Shown: positions 19,021-28,138, numbered from the stretch's first letter. The stretch: 37,466 nucleotides of DNA from Pseudomonadota bacterium (GCA_021836225.1 JAKBJA010000166.1:1-37466); one strand, 5' to 3'. Program-made: numbers and translations. Notes: generated from the letters alone by a model not told the origin.

Positions 19021-19476
19021 ATGAGCGAACCCGTCATCAAGGACTTCGAACTGCCCTCCACCGGCGACACTACCTTCAAGCTGTCCAACCACCGCGGCAA
19101 GAATGTTGTCGTCTACTTCTACCCGAAGGACAACACCTCTGGCTGCACCCTCGAAGGTCAGGAGTTCCGCGATCTGTACAAGGATTTCGCCAAGGCCAAC
19201 ACCCTCGTCGTCGGCGTCTCGCGCGACAGCATCAAGTCGCACGAAGGCTTCAAGGGCGCCCAGGGCTTTCCGTTCGAGCTGCTGTCCGACAAGGATGAAA
19301 CCGCGTGCGAACTGTTCGGTGTGATGAAGCTGAAGAACATGTACGGCAAACCGGTGCGAGGTATCGAGCGCAGCACGTTTGTGTTCGATGTGGATGGGAA
19401 ACTGGTTAAGAGCTGGCGCGGGCTGAAGGCACCGGGGCATGCGGCGGAGGTGTTGGGGTTTGTGCAGACGCTTTGA
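19021..19476 (+). CDS. bcp: Thiol peroxidase of the PrxQ/Bcp type
   Basis: This 151-residue peroxiredoxin reduces peroxides with electrons from thioredoxin. The peroxidatic site reads YPKDNTSGCTLEGQEFRDL (about 39-57), with Cys in the P-x3-T-x2-C pattern and Ser where Pro is common. No Cys lies five residues later, so it is of the 1-Cys-like variety or uses a distant resolving Cys (one is near residue 97). It sits 14 bp after the Smr gene, and thus with trxB, which regenerates its reductant. The dispersed repeat begins 17 bp after its stop. Confidence 0.93.
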   Translation: MSEPVIKDFELPSTGDTTFKLSNHRGKNVVVYFYPKDNTSGCTLEGQEFRDLYKDFAKANTLVVGVSRDSIKSHEGFKGAQGFPFELLSDKDETACELFGVMKLKNMYGKPVRGIERSTFVFDVDGKLVKSWRGLKAPGHAAEVLGFVQTL

Positions 19477-19493
19477 GCGCGTGACGCCCGATT

Positions 19494-19823
19494 TGTCATT
19501 GCGAGCGAAGCGAAGCAATCCAGTTAAAGGTAAGTGCGAAGCACCGCCCAGTTGTTGGGTTTTCACCCGCTGAGGACCGTTGGCCGGGGGTAGGCCGGCG
19601 GCTAGTCACTTTCTTTGTCCTCGCCAAAGAAAGTAACCAAAGAAAGGCGACCCCGACATACCCGAATTCCCGAAGATCAAGCGCGTCGGGTGGGCGGCAA
19701 AGAACTCGCCCCGCTTTTGTAGTGTTAATTAGTTTGGGAGCGGTGCTCAAACACCTTCGCCGCTGATCCACCCGACACGCTTGATCTTCGGCGGGTCTGT
19801 AAGGGGGTGAAAGTCAAAACCAG
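19494..19823 (+). repeat. Dispersed repeat, copy A, with a copy-specific long stem
   Basis: This ~330-bp unit begins TGTCATTGCGAGCGAAGC and ends near GTCAAAACCAG. It is matched by copy B at 19910-20239 on the other strand. Shared blocks include AAGAACTCGCCCCGCTTTTG and a 25-bp block ending CGCCGCTGATCC. Between them copy A has a 23-bp stem with one mismatch: 19671-19693 starts CGAAGATCAAGCG and 19768-19790 is its complement. Frames inside it encode phrases often annotated as short hypothetical proteins, which I regard as spurious. Together the two copies fill the 723-bp gap between bcp and the DinG-like gene. Confidence 0.8.
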
Positions 19824-19909
19824 TTTGACTATGAGCAGTCGTCTCGAACCGGATCGAGTGCTTCGCAGTGAGGCTCACCCATGTATGCAAACCGTTCCGT
19901 CATCACCGG

Positions 19910-20239
19910 CCTGGTTTTGACGTTTTCCCCTTGCAGCCACGCCGAGAATCGGCCCTGCCGGGCGGATCAGCGGCGAAGGTGTTTGAGCCCCGCTCACAAA
20001 ATAAAACAACCCAGCAAAAGCGGGGCGAGTTCTTCGACGCCCGTTCGGCAGGGCCGATTCTCGGGAATTCGTGGCTGTCGGGGGCGCCTTCTTTTGGTTA
20101 CCTTTCTTGGCGAGACAAGAAAAGTGACTAGCCGCCGGGCTACCCCCGGCCAACGGTACTCAGCGGGTGAAAACCCAACAACTGGGCGGTGCTTCGCGCT
20201 TAGCCTGTACTGGATTGCCTCGCTTCACTCGCAATGACA
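19910..20239 (-). repeat. Dispersed repeat, copy B, inverted, with a different self-complementary stem
   Basis: Read on the minus strand from 20239, this copy aligns with copy A over nearly its whole length, with outer arms 19494-19672 and 20062-20239 forming a large imperfect palindrome. At the place of copy A's stem it has an unrelated but perfect 18-bp stem: 20046-20063 and 19943-19960, minus-strand sense CGAGAATCGGCCCTGCCG. Flanking blocks are conserved while the stem is not. The 86-bp centre between copies (19824-19909) holds nothing I recognise. The outer end overlaps the 3' end of the DinG-like gene (from 20200). Confidence 0.8.
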
Positions 20240-22179
20240 GGCGGAGCTTCATGCGAAGCAAAAAACCGTTCCACCACTTCCAGCTTCCGCGTCCGCGTCA
20301 TCGCCGGCAGCGCATTCAACAACAAGCGTCCATACGGCTTGTCCGCCAGCCGGGTGTCGCAAATCATCAGCACCCCGCGGTCGGTCTCGGTGCGAATCAG
20401 CCGCCCCGCGCCCTGCTTCAGGCTGATCGCCGCATGCGGCAGCTGATAGTCCATGAACGGCTTGCCACCGCTCTTCTCGGCCTGGGCGATGCGCGCAGCG
20501 ACGACCGGATCGTCCGGCGGCTGGAATGGCAGCTTGTCGATGATCACCACCGACAGCACATCGCCGGGCATGTCGACGCCTTCCCAGAAACTCTGACTCC
20601 CCAGCAGTACGGCGTTACCAGCCTGCTGGAAGCGCGCAAGGAGTTCGTTCTTCGGCGCGTCGCCCTGCACCAGCAGCGGAAAGTCCCAGCCACGAAACTT
20701 GAAGGCATCGGTCAGCAGGCCGCGCGCCTTCTCCAGCGCGCGCAGGCTCGTGAAGAGGATGAAGGCGCGCCCCTGACTCACCTCCAGCACCGGTAGCGCA
20801 GCTTCGACTACGGCGTCGGTGAATTCGGGCGTATTGGGCGCGGGCAAACCCTGCGGCACATAGAGCACGCCCTGGCGCGGGTAGTCGAAGGGGCTGTCGA
20901 CGCACAGGGTGTCCGCGGTCTCGATGCCGAGCCGGGTTTTCAGATGAGTGAAATCACCGCCGACGGAGAGCGTGGCAGAGGTGAGGATCCACGCCTGCGC
21001 GCGCTCGGTGAGCTTGGCGCCGAACATCGCACCGACGGACAGGGGCGTGGCGTGCAGCAGCAGCGAACTCAATGTGGTTTCCAGCCAGCGCACGCGTGGA
21101 TGCTCGGGGTCTTCGTCGCGCTGCCAGCTGGCCAGGGTAGCCTGCACCGCCAGCGCACGCTCGAAGCAGTTCTTCAGGTCGGCGTCGCGCTCGGCCTGGG
21201 TTTCCAGCAGCTTCGCCGTTTCATCCAGTGCCGCTGACAGCGCCTTTAGCGCATCCGGCCATTTCTCGTAGCGCGCCAATTCGGCGAACGTCGATTTGAT
21301 GGGGTTCTGCGGGAAGGCCAGGCGCAGGTCGCGCGTGGCTTTGGTCAGGTCCTCGGCGGCGCGGCGCAGGGAGGGGAAGTCGCCCGCCTTCACCGCAGCG
21401 AGGCGTTTGGTGTCGCCAGCCAGGTCGAGCAGCTGCGAAGTGGACAAGGTTTCACCGAAAAACTGCGCGGCGGTTTCGGCGAGCTGATGCGCCTCGTCGA
21501 GGATCACGGTGTTGCACGCTGGCAAGAGCTCGGCGACGCCTTCGTCCTTCAGCCACAGGTCGGCGAAGAAGAGATGATGATTGACCACCACCACCTCGGC
21601 CTCGAGCGCAGCCTTGCGCGCGGCCATCACGAAGCAGTCCTTGAAGTGGCTGCATTCGCTGCCGAGGCAGGTGTCGCGGCTGGAGATGGCGTAATGCCAG
21701 GCGGTGGCGTCCTCGGGAATGCCTTCGGCTTCGGCGCGGTCGCCACTGCCGCTGGTTTCGGCAAAGCGGGCGATTTTCTGCAGCCAGGCGGCATCGTCGC
21801 GGTTCGCGAAACGGCCGTCGCTCAAATTGCGTTGCAGATGATGGTGGCAGACATAATTGGCGCGCCCTTTCAGCAGCGCCACCTTGACCGGCGATTTCAG
21901 CGCGCGACGCGCGGCCGGGAGGTCGCGATGGAATAGCTGGTCCTGCAGCGCCTTGGTGCCGGTGGAGATCACGACCTTGCCGCCCGACAGCAGTGCGGGA
22001 ATCAGATAGGCCAGGGTCTTGCCGGTGCCGGTGCCGGCTTCGGCCAGCAGCACGCTGTTGTCGGCGACCGCACGCTCGACCGCCTCGGCCATGGCCAGCT
22101 GCTGCGGCCGTGCGCGCCAGCCTGGCAGTACCGCGGCACAGGCGCCATCGGGGGAAAAGATGCGTGTCAGATCAAACAT
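20200..22179 (-). CDS. dinG: DinG/YoaA-family ATP-dependent helicase
   Basis: About 659 residues, a 5'-3' XPD-like SF2 helicase that resolves R-loops and replication blocks. Walker A is LLAEAGTGTGKTLAYLIPAL. The Fe-S cluster cysteines are visible in NYVCHHHL and CLGSECSHFKDC. Motif II is VILDEAHQL, and the C-terminal lobe has LGSQSFWEGVDMPG and QGAGRLIRTETDRG. I chose the ATG at 22177-22179 (MFDLTRIFS); the frame opens 11 codons earlier, and neither start has a clear ribosome site. The last residues, VIASEARQSSTG, are encoded by the terminal part of repeat copy B, so the native C-terminus was replaced or extended. YoaA and DinG are hard to separate here. Confidence 0.9.
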   Translation of the reverse strand: MFDLTRIFSPDGACAAVLPGWRARPQQLAMAEAVERAVADNSVLLAEAGTGTGKTLAYLIPALLSGGKVVISTGTKALQDQLFHRDLPAARRALKSPVKVALLKGRANYVCHHHLQRNLSDGRFANRDDAAWLQKIARFAETSGSGDRAEAEGIPEDATAWHYAISSRDTCLGSECSHFKDCFVMAARKAALEAEVVVVNHHLFFADLWLKDEGVAELLPACNTVILDEAHQLAETAAQFFGETLSTSQLLDLAGDTKRLAAVKAGDFPSLRRAAEDLTKATRDLRLAFPQNPIKSTFAELARYEKWPDALKALSAALDETAKLLETQAERDADLKNCFERALAVQATLASWQRDEDPEHPRVRWLETTLSSLLLHATPLSVGAMFGAKLTERAQAWILTSATLSVGGDFTHLKTRLGIETADTLCVDSPFDYPRQGVLYVPQGLPAPNTPEFTDAVVEAALPVLEVSQGRAFILFTSLRALEKARGLLTDAFKFRGWDFPLLVQGDAPKNELLARFQQAGNAVLLGSQSFWEGVDMPGDVLSVVIIDKLPFQPPDDPVVAARIAQAEKSGGKPFMDYQLPHAAISLKQGAGRLIRTETDRGVLMICDTRLADKPYGRLLLNALPAMTRTRKLEVVERFFASHEAPPVIASEARQSSTG

Positions 22180-22293
22180 TTTTGGACCGGATTTCAGGTC
22201 GAAGTGTAACATTCAGCACAAGCCGAACTGGTTCACTTCAGTTTCACCCGCTAAATACCGTTGGATTCATAGATTCCGTCTGCCGGTCCTTCC

Positions 22294-23148
22294 ATGCGCA
22301 TTTACCTGCTCTGCCTGCTTATATCGTTTTTCCCCGCTGCGGCCCACGCAGAGATTGCCCAGCAGGAAATGCGCCCCGGTATCTCCGCCAGCGCCGAATA
22401 CCTGGTCGGCGAGCGCAGCAAGCCTGCCGTACTGCTGCTGCACGGCTTTTTGCAAACACGCGAATTTTCCACTGTGGCTACGCTGGCACGCGGCCTGCAG
22501 GATGAAGGCTATTCGGTACTGTCGCCCACGCTCAGCCTCAATATTCCCAACCGGACACAAAGCCTGGCTTGCGAAGCAGTGCATAAGCACAATATGGAGG
22601 ACGATGTGGCCGAAATCGGGCGCTGGGTGACCTGGCTGAAATCGCGTGGCCACCGCTCGATCGTACTGGTCGGCCATAGTTTCGGCAGCCTGCAGTTGCT
22701 GGCCTATCTCTCGGCCAAACCGGATTCGGCTGTAAAAGCCTATATCGGTGCTTCGCTGATCGAAGCCCAGATCGGTACGGCAAATCGCCCCGCGCTGATC
22801 GCACAGCTGGAAAACCGTGTGCATGGCAAGCAGCGCGCGCTGGTCACCCAGACCTTGTCATTCTGCAAAAAGTATCCCTCGACCCCTGAAGGCCTGCTGT
22901 CATACGCTCGCTGGGATCAGGCACGCGTGCTGGCCGCGTTGCGGCAATCGCCGGTTGGCGTAAATCTCATCATGGGTGAAGAGGACAACATGCTGGAACG
23001 CGGCTGGCTCAAGGCGCTGCAGCATATGCAGGCACCCATGGTGATTGTGAAAGGCGCCAGCCATTTCATGGATGGCGCGCATGAATTTGATCTGCTGGAA
23101 CACACGCTCGAATCATTGGAACGCATTCAACAGGCCCCCTCCCGATGA
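22294..23148 (+). CDS. Exported alpha/beta hydrolase
   Basis: 284 residues with a Sec signal peptide (MRIYLLCLLISFFPAAAHA, probable cut after AHA). The fold is marked by the oxyanion HG of LLLHGFLQ, the nucleophile elbow VGHSFGSLQ, an acidic residue in GEEDNMLE, and the His of KGASHFMDGAH, giving a full Ser-Asp/Glu-His triad. The substrate is unknown; the family includes esterases, lipases and peptidases. Its stop overlaps the start of the GGDEF-EAL gene (ATGA at 23145-23148), so the two are translated as a unit. It would act in the periplasm or outside the cell. Confidence 0.8.
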   Translation: MRIYLLCLLISFFPAAAHAEIAQQEMRPGISASAEYLVGERSKPAVLLLHGFLQTREFSTVATLARGLQDEGYSVLSPTLSLNIPNRTQSLACEAVHKHNMEDDVAEIGRWVTWLKSRGHRSIVLVGHSFGSLQLLAYLSAKPDSAVKAYIGASLIEAQIGTANRPALIAQLENRVHGKQRALVTQTLSFCKKYPSTPEGLLSYARWDQARVLAALRQSPVGVNLIMGEEDNMLERGWLKALQHMQAPMVIVKGASHFMDGAHEFDLLEHTLESLERIQQAPSR

Positions 23149-25412
23149 AATGGCCGGACTCCGTCTCCATCAAGCAGATCGCGCTTGCCTTCATCACCGG
23201 GCTGATGGTGCTGGTAAGCCTGATCGGGGGCTTTGCCGCCTATCAAACGCGTGCCGTCACGCATAGCCTGGAACAACAAAACCTGGACGCGGCGAAGTCC
23301 GAACTGTCTGCCGCCGTTCAGCGGCTGCTGAGCCGTACCGAAGAACAGGCCGTCAAGCTTGCGTACTGGGACGAAACCCGGCAACAACTGGTGATGCCCG
23401 AGTATTACACCTATTGGCGGGATCAGCGGGTATACGAAAGCGGCATGCTGAATAACCGCTATGTTCGGACTGCGTTGTACGACCACTCGGGCTTGTTGCT
23501 TGAACCCAGCCCGGAAAAATCAAGCATGCCGGCCAGGCTGCCAGCCAGCATGCTGCCGCATCAGAACTCCGGCTGGTTGATCGACGAGGCAGGCGCTGTT
23601 GCGTTGTATTACGCGTTTCCGGTATACAGCGACGAGCAGCGACAGGCCCTGCTCGGCCACGGACTGATCCGGCTCGATTTCATGCCGGCCCTGTTGCAGC
23701 AGGACACACTTCATTTTATAGACACATCCAGCGTCAGCCTGGCACTCAAGCCGGGCGAAACGCTGGCTGTGTCGGATCTGTTTCCGCGCCTGCGTTTCAG
23801 TGCCCGTCCGGATCCCGAACAACTGCGTTTCCAGACCATCCTGTCGCGCACCCTGCTCGCGCTGTTTGTGCTGCTTGTGGTCACGGCATTGCTTGTCTTC
23901 CTGGCGTACAACCGTCTGCTGGTGCGTCCGCTGGAGCGACTTTCAGAGCTCATCGATGCCATGCAGCACGGCCGGTTCAGCCCCAATCCGTCGCGTTCGC
24001 AGACCATGCGCATCAGCGAACTGGATAATATCCGCCGTTCACTCTACGACTACCAGCTGCAATTGCGCGAGTTGCACGGCTCGATGGAACACCAGAACCG
24101 TGAATTCCACACTCAGGCGCGCCAGGATGCGCTGACCGGATGCCACAACCGGCGTGCCTACGAGGAAGACTGGGAAAACTTCCGCCAGGAACTGAAAACC
24201 GCACCGCAGGGCGTGGCGTTCCTGCTGTTCGACTGCGACCGCTTCAAGACCATCAACGACACCTACGGCCACGCCAAGGGCGACCGCGTGCTGTCCATCA
24301 TTGCCGATGCACTGGTGATGGCATTGCGCGCCAACGATCGCCTGTATCGCCTCGGCGGCGACGAATTCGCCACGTTCCTGTCGCGCACCACGCCGGCCCA
24401 GGCCAAGCAGATCGCGCAGCGCTGCCAGAGCCTGCTCGATGCATCCGCCTTCAGTGACCTGGGAATCGTCGAACCGGTCGGTATCAGCATCGGCATCGCC
24501 TTCTGCGCGCCCGATCAGCTTGAGCAAATCGACGAACTGCCCAAGCAGGCCGACATTGCCATGTATACCGCCAAGCAGCCCGGGCGCAACCGCATCGCAC
24601 TGTATGGCGAAGACACCGAGCGCGCCTCGCAGACATTGGTGGCGAGCCGGGAAACCAGCGCACTGTTCCAGGCGCTGGCCACGCCCGGCATGGTTGAAAT
24701 GCATTACCAGTCCATCCACAGCCTGCCCGGACGCAAAGTGGATTATTACGAAGCACTGGCACGCATCCGCTACCACGGCGACCTCATCATGCCGGATGCG
24801 TTCCTGCCGGTCGTCAGCAGCCGCCGCCTGGAAACCGAGTTCGATCTGGCGGTGCTGCATCAGGTCGATGCCGACCTGTCGTCAGGCCAATTGCCGGCCG
24901 GATGCGGTATCTCGATCAACCTGTCGGCCCTGAGTATTTCGCACCCTGAAATCGTCTCGCACCTGCTGGAACTGTCGCGCCACAATGCCAGCCACCCGCT
25001 GATGCTGGAAATCACCGAAACCTCGCTCATCACGCAGATGGCCGAGGTGCGCACCTATCTCGATCTGTTGCGCACGGTGAATTACCGCATCGCCATGGAT
25101 GACTTTGGCACCGGCTATTCGCCGCTGCGCTACCTGGTGGACTTGCCGGTGGATGTGGTCAAGTTCGACATCTCGCTGGTGAACAAGCTGGGCCATGACA
25201 ACCGCGCCGGCAAGGTGGTTGCCGACTTCGCCCGCATGATGAGCGACGCGGGCTATTCACTGGTGGCCGAGGGAGTGGAAACCGATGTCGTGCTGCGCAA
25301 GGTCGAGAGCCTGGGCATTGCCCACGTGCAGGGTTATTTGCTGAGCTTGCCCGTTCCTTTGGCAGAACTAGCCGCCAGCCTTGCCAGCCAGGGGACAGCA
25401 TGTAATGTTTGA
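23145..25412 (+). CDS. Membrane CHASE4-like/HAMP/GGDEF/EAL cyclic-di-GMP protein
   Basis: 755 residues. TM1 (about 12-32) and TM2 (about 236-258) flank a periplasmic sensor with the WDETRQ...YTYWRDQRVYES pattern of CHASE4-like domains. A short HAMP-like linker leads to a GGDEF domain with intact LGGDEF (about 402-407) and an inhibitory RxxD site (RAND) five residues before it. The EAL domain keeps EALARIR (about 535), the Asn of INLSALS, LEITETSL, MDDFGTGYS, VVKFD and AEGVE, so phosphodiesterase activity is expected. Both activities may be live and controlled by periplasmic input. The overlap with the exported hydrolase gene suggests a shared signal. It ends 9 bp from the convergent UbiB-like gene. 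Confidence 0.92.
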   Translation: MKWPDSVSIKQIALAFITGLMVLVSLIGGFAAYQTRAVTHSLEQQNLDAAKSELSAAVQRLLSRTEEQAVKLAYWDETRQQLVMPEYYTYWRDQRVYESGMLNNRYVRTALYDHSGLLLEPSPEKSSMPARLPASMLPHQNSGWLIDEAGAVALYYAFPVYSDEQRQALLGHGLIRLDFMPALLQQDTLHFIDTSSVSLALKPGETLAVSDLFPRLRFSARPDPEQLRFQTILSRTLLALFVLLVVTALLVFLAYNRLLVRPLERLSELIDAMQHGRFSPNPSRSQTMRISELDNIRRSLYDYQLQLRELHGSMEHQNREFHTQARQDALTGCHNRRAYEEDWENFRQELKTAPQGVAFLLFDCDRFKTINDTYGHAKGDRVLSIIADALVMALRANDRLYRLGGDEFATFLSRTTPAQAKQIAQRCQSLLDASAFSDLGIVEPVGISIGIAFCAPDQLEQIDELPKQADIAMYTAKQPGRNRIALYGEDTERASQTLVASRETSALFQALATPGMVEMHYQSIHSLPGRKVDYYEALARIRYHGDLIMPDAFLPVVSSRRLETEFDLAVLHQVDADLSSGQLPAGCGISINLSALSISHPEIVSHLLELSRHNASHPLMLEITETSLITQMAEVRTYLDLLRTVNYRIAMDDFGTGYSPLRYLVDLPVDVVKFDISLVNKLGHDNRAGKVVADFARMMSDAGYSLVAEGVETDVVLRKVESLGIAHVQGYLLSLPVPLAELAASLASQGTACNV

Positions 25413-25421
25413 GGCAGAGTG

Positions 25422-27101
25422 TCAGTGCTTGCCCGAGCGCCAGATGGAAAAGATGATCCACAGACTGTTGAAGAACGCGATCAGGAATCCCAGCAGACCG
25501 AACAGGGGCAGGCCGAACAGCTGAGGCCCTCCCTCCACCGTCATGATGATGCTGGAGCCCACCACCAGCGACGCCGTCAGAATGCCCATGGTCAGCCGGT
25601 TGCTGGCGCTGTCCAGCTGATGGCCGAACTGGTCCAGCCGCTTGAGGTCGAGGTCAACCTTGACGCGCCCCCGCCGCATGTCCCGCAGCAGGTGCCGCAG
25701 GTCGCGCGGCACGTCGGCCATGACCTCGAGCGTCTCCCGCACACTCCTGCGTCCACGCTCCCATAGTGCCTGCGGCGTATAGCGCTGCTGAATGATGCGT
25801 TCCACGAACGGGGTCACATGGTCGATCATGTGGAACTCGGGGTCGAGCTGCTGGCCAAGGCCCTCCAGCGTGATCAGCGTCTTGAACAGCAGGGTGAGGT
25901 CGGCCGGCAGCACCAGGTTGTTGTCGCGCATCAGGGCGGTGATGTCATTCAGCAGCGCGCCGACCTTGACGTCCTTGAGCTGCAGGTTGTCGTAGTTCTG
26001 CAGAAGCTCCACCACATCGTAGGCCAGGCGTTCTTCATCACGCACCGACTCGCCGCTCCAGTCGAGCAGCACCTGCAGCACGCCCTGCTCGTCAGTGCGC
26101 GTCAGCGCGTGCAACAGATCGATGAGCTGATTGCGGCGGGGATTGGTCAGCATGCCGATCATGCCGAAATCGATCATGCCGATGCGGTTGTCCGGCAGGA
26201 ACAGGACGTTTCCGGGGTGCGGGTCGGCGTGGAAATAGCCATGCTCCAGCACCATGCGCAGCACGGTATCGGCGCCCCGCGCAGCCAACAGCTTGGGATC
26301 GAGCCCCTGCGCATGCAGCTTGTCGGGCGCAACGCCGGCCATGCCGACGATTTCCTCCTGCACATTGACACGGTCGTTGGTGAACTCCCAGTAGACCCGG
26401 GGAATCTTCACCAGCGGATCGTCGGCAAAGTGGCGCGCGAACTGGTCGATGTTGCGCGCCTCCTTGGCCAGGTCGAGTTCGCGATTCAGCGAGCGACGGA
26501 ACTGCGAGACGATATGCACCGGATCGTAGCGCCGGGAATCCGGCACCTCGCTTTCCAGCAATTTTGCAGCGTGTTCCAGAATGCGCAGATCGGCCCGGAT
26601 CACCCCTTCGATGCCGGGACGGCGCATTTTGACGACGACCGGCGTGCCATCCTTGAGCGTGGCGCGATACACCTGCGCGATGGATGCCGCGGCCAGCGGC
26701 ACCGGGTCGAACCCGGCGAACACCTCGGCGGGTTCGCCCTTGATGGCGGCCACCAGGCCGGGATGCAGAATTTCATAGGGCACCGCGGGCACCTGGCTAT
26801 GCAGTTTTTCGAATTCGGCAATCCAGTGCGGCGGAAACATGTCCACCCGCGTCGCCAGCACCTGGCCCAGCTTGACAAAAGTCGGCCCCAGTTCCTCCAG
26901 CGCGCGGCGGATGCGCACCGGCGCTTCGAGTTGGCTGATCTCGCTGGTGCTGTGCCAGTGCAGAACCCGCCCGGCGCGTTCCAGTACGCCGCTGATGCCC
27001 AAAACGCGCACCAGGTCGCCCCAACCATAGCGAATCATCACCGAGGCGATTTCATGCAATCGCGGCAGGTCGCGCACGACCGAAATGGTTTCCCAAAGCA
27101 T
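25422..27101 (-). CDS. UbiB/ABC1/AarF-type atypical kinase, membrane-anchored
   Basis: 559 residues. The ABC1 family marks are present: LGPTFVKLGQ (KxGQ, about 73-82), the Ala-rich loop AAASIAQVYRA in place of a Gly-rich loop, VVVKMRRPG with the lysine, FHADPHPGNVLF (about 295), and IDFGMIG. Two C-terminal membrane segments (about 505-555) match UbiB of ubiquinone synthesis, where the protein is an ATPase that mobilises lipid intermediates. It is not beside ubiE or ubiJ here, so it may be a paralogue and I give no symbol. It starts at ATG 27101, with a 193-bp MITE-like element beginning 35 bp upstream. Confidence 0.9.
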   Translation of the reverse strand: MLWETISVVRDLPRLHEIASVMIRYGWGDLVRVLGISGVLERAGRVLHWHSTSEISQLEAPVRIRRALEELGPTFVKLGQVLATRVDMFPPHWIAEFEKLHSQVPAVPYEILHPGLVAAIKGEPAEVFAGFDPVPLAAASIAQVYRATLKDGTPVVVKMRRPGIEGVIRADLRILEHAAKLLESEVPDSRRYDPVHIVSQFRRSLNRELDLAKEARNIDQFARHFADDPLVKIPRVYWEFTNDRVNVQEEIVGMAGVAPDKLHAQGLDPKLLAARGADTVLRMVLEHGYFHADPHPGNVLFLPDNRIGMIDFGMIGMLTNPRRNQLIDLLHALTRTDEQGVLQVLLDWSGESVRDEERLAYDVVELLQNYDNLQLKDVKVGALLNDITALMRDNNLVLPADLTLLFKTLITLEGLGQQLDPEFHMIDHVTPFVERIIQQRYTPQALWERGRRSVRETLEVMADVPRDLRHLLRDMRRGRVKVDLDLKRLDQFGHQLDSASNRLTMGILTASLVVGSSIIMTVEGGPQLFGLPLFGLLGFLIAFFNSLWIIFSIWRSGKH

Positions 27102-27135
27102 CGTTATTGTTTGTAATCAGTCATGCCGTGAGTCT

Positions 27136-27328
27136 AGCCCGGATGTTTCATAAATTCGCGTGATGCCCTGAAGGATACCGGGCTACGCCCATAATCACGC
27201 AGGATTTTGGTTGATAGGGAAATTTTGAGAAGAAGTGTCGTAGTTATTCATACGACCGACTGAGCAAAATCTTTTCTATCAATCAAAAGACCAGCGAGGG
27301 GCGCGTTAATTTATGAAACATCCGGGCT
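27136..27328. mobile_element. 193-bp MITE-like palindromic element
   Basis: Perfect 21-bp terminal inverted repeats (AGCCCGGATGTTTCATAAAT plus one base) lie at 27136-27156 and 27308-27328. Inside are further nested pairs: TTTTGGTTGATAG at 27205-27217 against 27276-27288 (one mismatch) and GTCGTA/TACGAC at 27237-27242 and 27251-27256. It has no coding capacity. The ends resemble insertion-sequence termini I remember from proteobacteria (possibly IS1380-like), but I cannot confirm this. No clear target duplication is visible. It fills the 275-bp gap between the UbiB-like and DUF6781 genes. Confidence 0.7.
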
Positions 27329-27376
27329 GGCCGCAAGCGGTGCAGCGGAGGCATTTCCGCTGCCATTTAGATGGTA

Positions 27377-28066
27377 TCAGGAACGCAGACGTTCGCTCTG
27401 CCGTTTGAGCGAGTCGGACAAGGCCTCCAGAATGCCGCTCGCCACCTGCGACAGGCGCTCGGTGGCCGTGCTGGCTGTGTCGCTCAAGCCGGCGCGCCCT
27501 GCCTCGCTGCCGGCTTTTACGCCGCCCGCCAGTTGTTGCAGCGCCTCGCGTACCTGCTCGCCGGTGCGGGTGCCGCTGTGTTTCAAATGCTCGCTCAGGG
27601 TTTCGAGTTCTTCCTTCAGCTTGCCGCCGGACTGTTTGGCGGTCTGCTTCAGGGTATCGACAAACTGCGACTCGAGGTCGCGCAACTGTTCCAGGCTGGC
27701 TTTCAGTTCAGTGTCCTTGAATGCCTTCCCCTGTTCGGCGGCTTCGCGCAGGGTATAGGACGCTGCCTGCGCGGCACTGCCGACGGCATCATCGAGGCCG
27801 GACACAGCCTGCTTGAGCCCTTCCTTGATCTCGCCGCCGCGCGCGCTCAGTCCGCTTCCTACGCCAGACGTGATCACGCTGACGATCTCGCGCATGTCGT
27901 TCAGCGCCACCCGGCGCTCGTGCAGCGCACGCGCAGTCAACTCGCGCACACGCTCGCGCAGGTCAGGCCCGGAAACCGCAGACGCGGCCTCGTCGCGCAA
28001 TTGCACGAGTTGCGCATTTTCAGGGATACTGGTTTCGCTTGCAGCAGGTGTGTGCGCGTCATTCAT
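27377..28066 (-). CDS. Coiled-coil DUF6781-type protein
   Basis: 229 residues with no membrane segment: almost wholly amphipathic helix, rich in Ala, Glu, Gln and Lys, with heptad-like stretches (TLKQTAKQSGGKLKEELETL) and a shape reminiscent of apolipoproteins or phasins. From memory it matches the DUF6781 family found in betaproteobacteria; the function is unknown. The ATG at 28064-28066 has GAGGA seven bases upstream, which decides the start over a longer open frame reaching 28486. It is divergent from the NlpC/P60 gene, sharing a 72-bp gap. Confidence 0.75.
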   Translation of the reverse strand: MNDAHTPAASETSIPENAQLVQLRDEAASAVSGPDLRERVRELTARALHERRVALNDMREIVSVITSGVGSGLSARGGEIKEGLKQAVSGLDDAVGSAAQAASYTLREAAEQGKAFKDTELKASLEQLRDLESQFVDTLKQTAKQSGGKLKEELETLSEHLKHSGTRTGEQVREALQQLAGGVKAGSEAGRAGLSDTASTATERLSQVASGILEALSDSLKRQSERLRS

Positions 28067-28138
28067 GGTGAAGTCCTCAAGTAAAGATTCGCTGGATTTG
28101 GCCGTTTTCCATCTCACTATAGAGCAGATTTTTAGCCC

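Noticed and set aside
19868..20131. Small hypothetical proteins within the repeat region
   Set aside because: They are encoded by dispersed repeat sequence (phrases such as FGYLSWRDKKSD) and recur only because the repeat recurs.
25818..27116. 432-codon plus-strand ORF opposite the UbiB-like gene
   Set aside because: Its antisense partner has all ABC1 kinase motifs; this frame has none.
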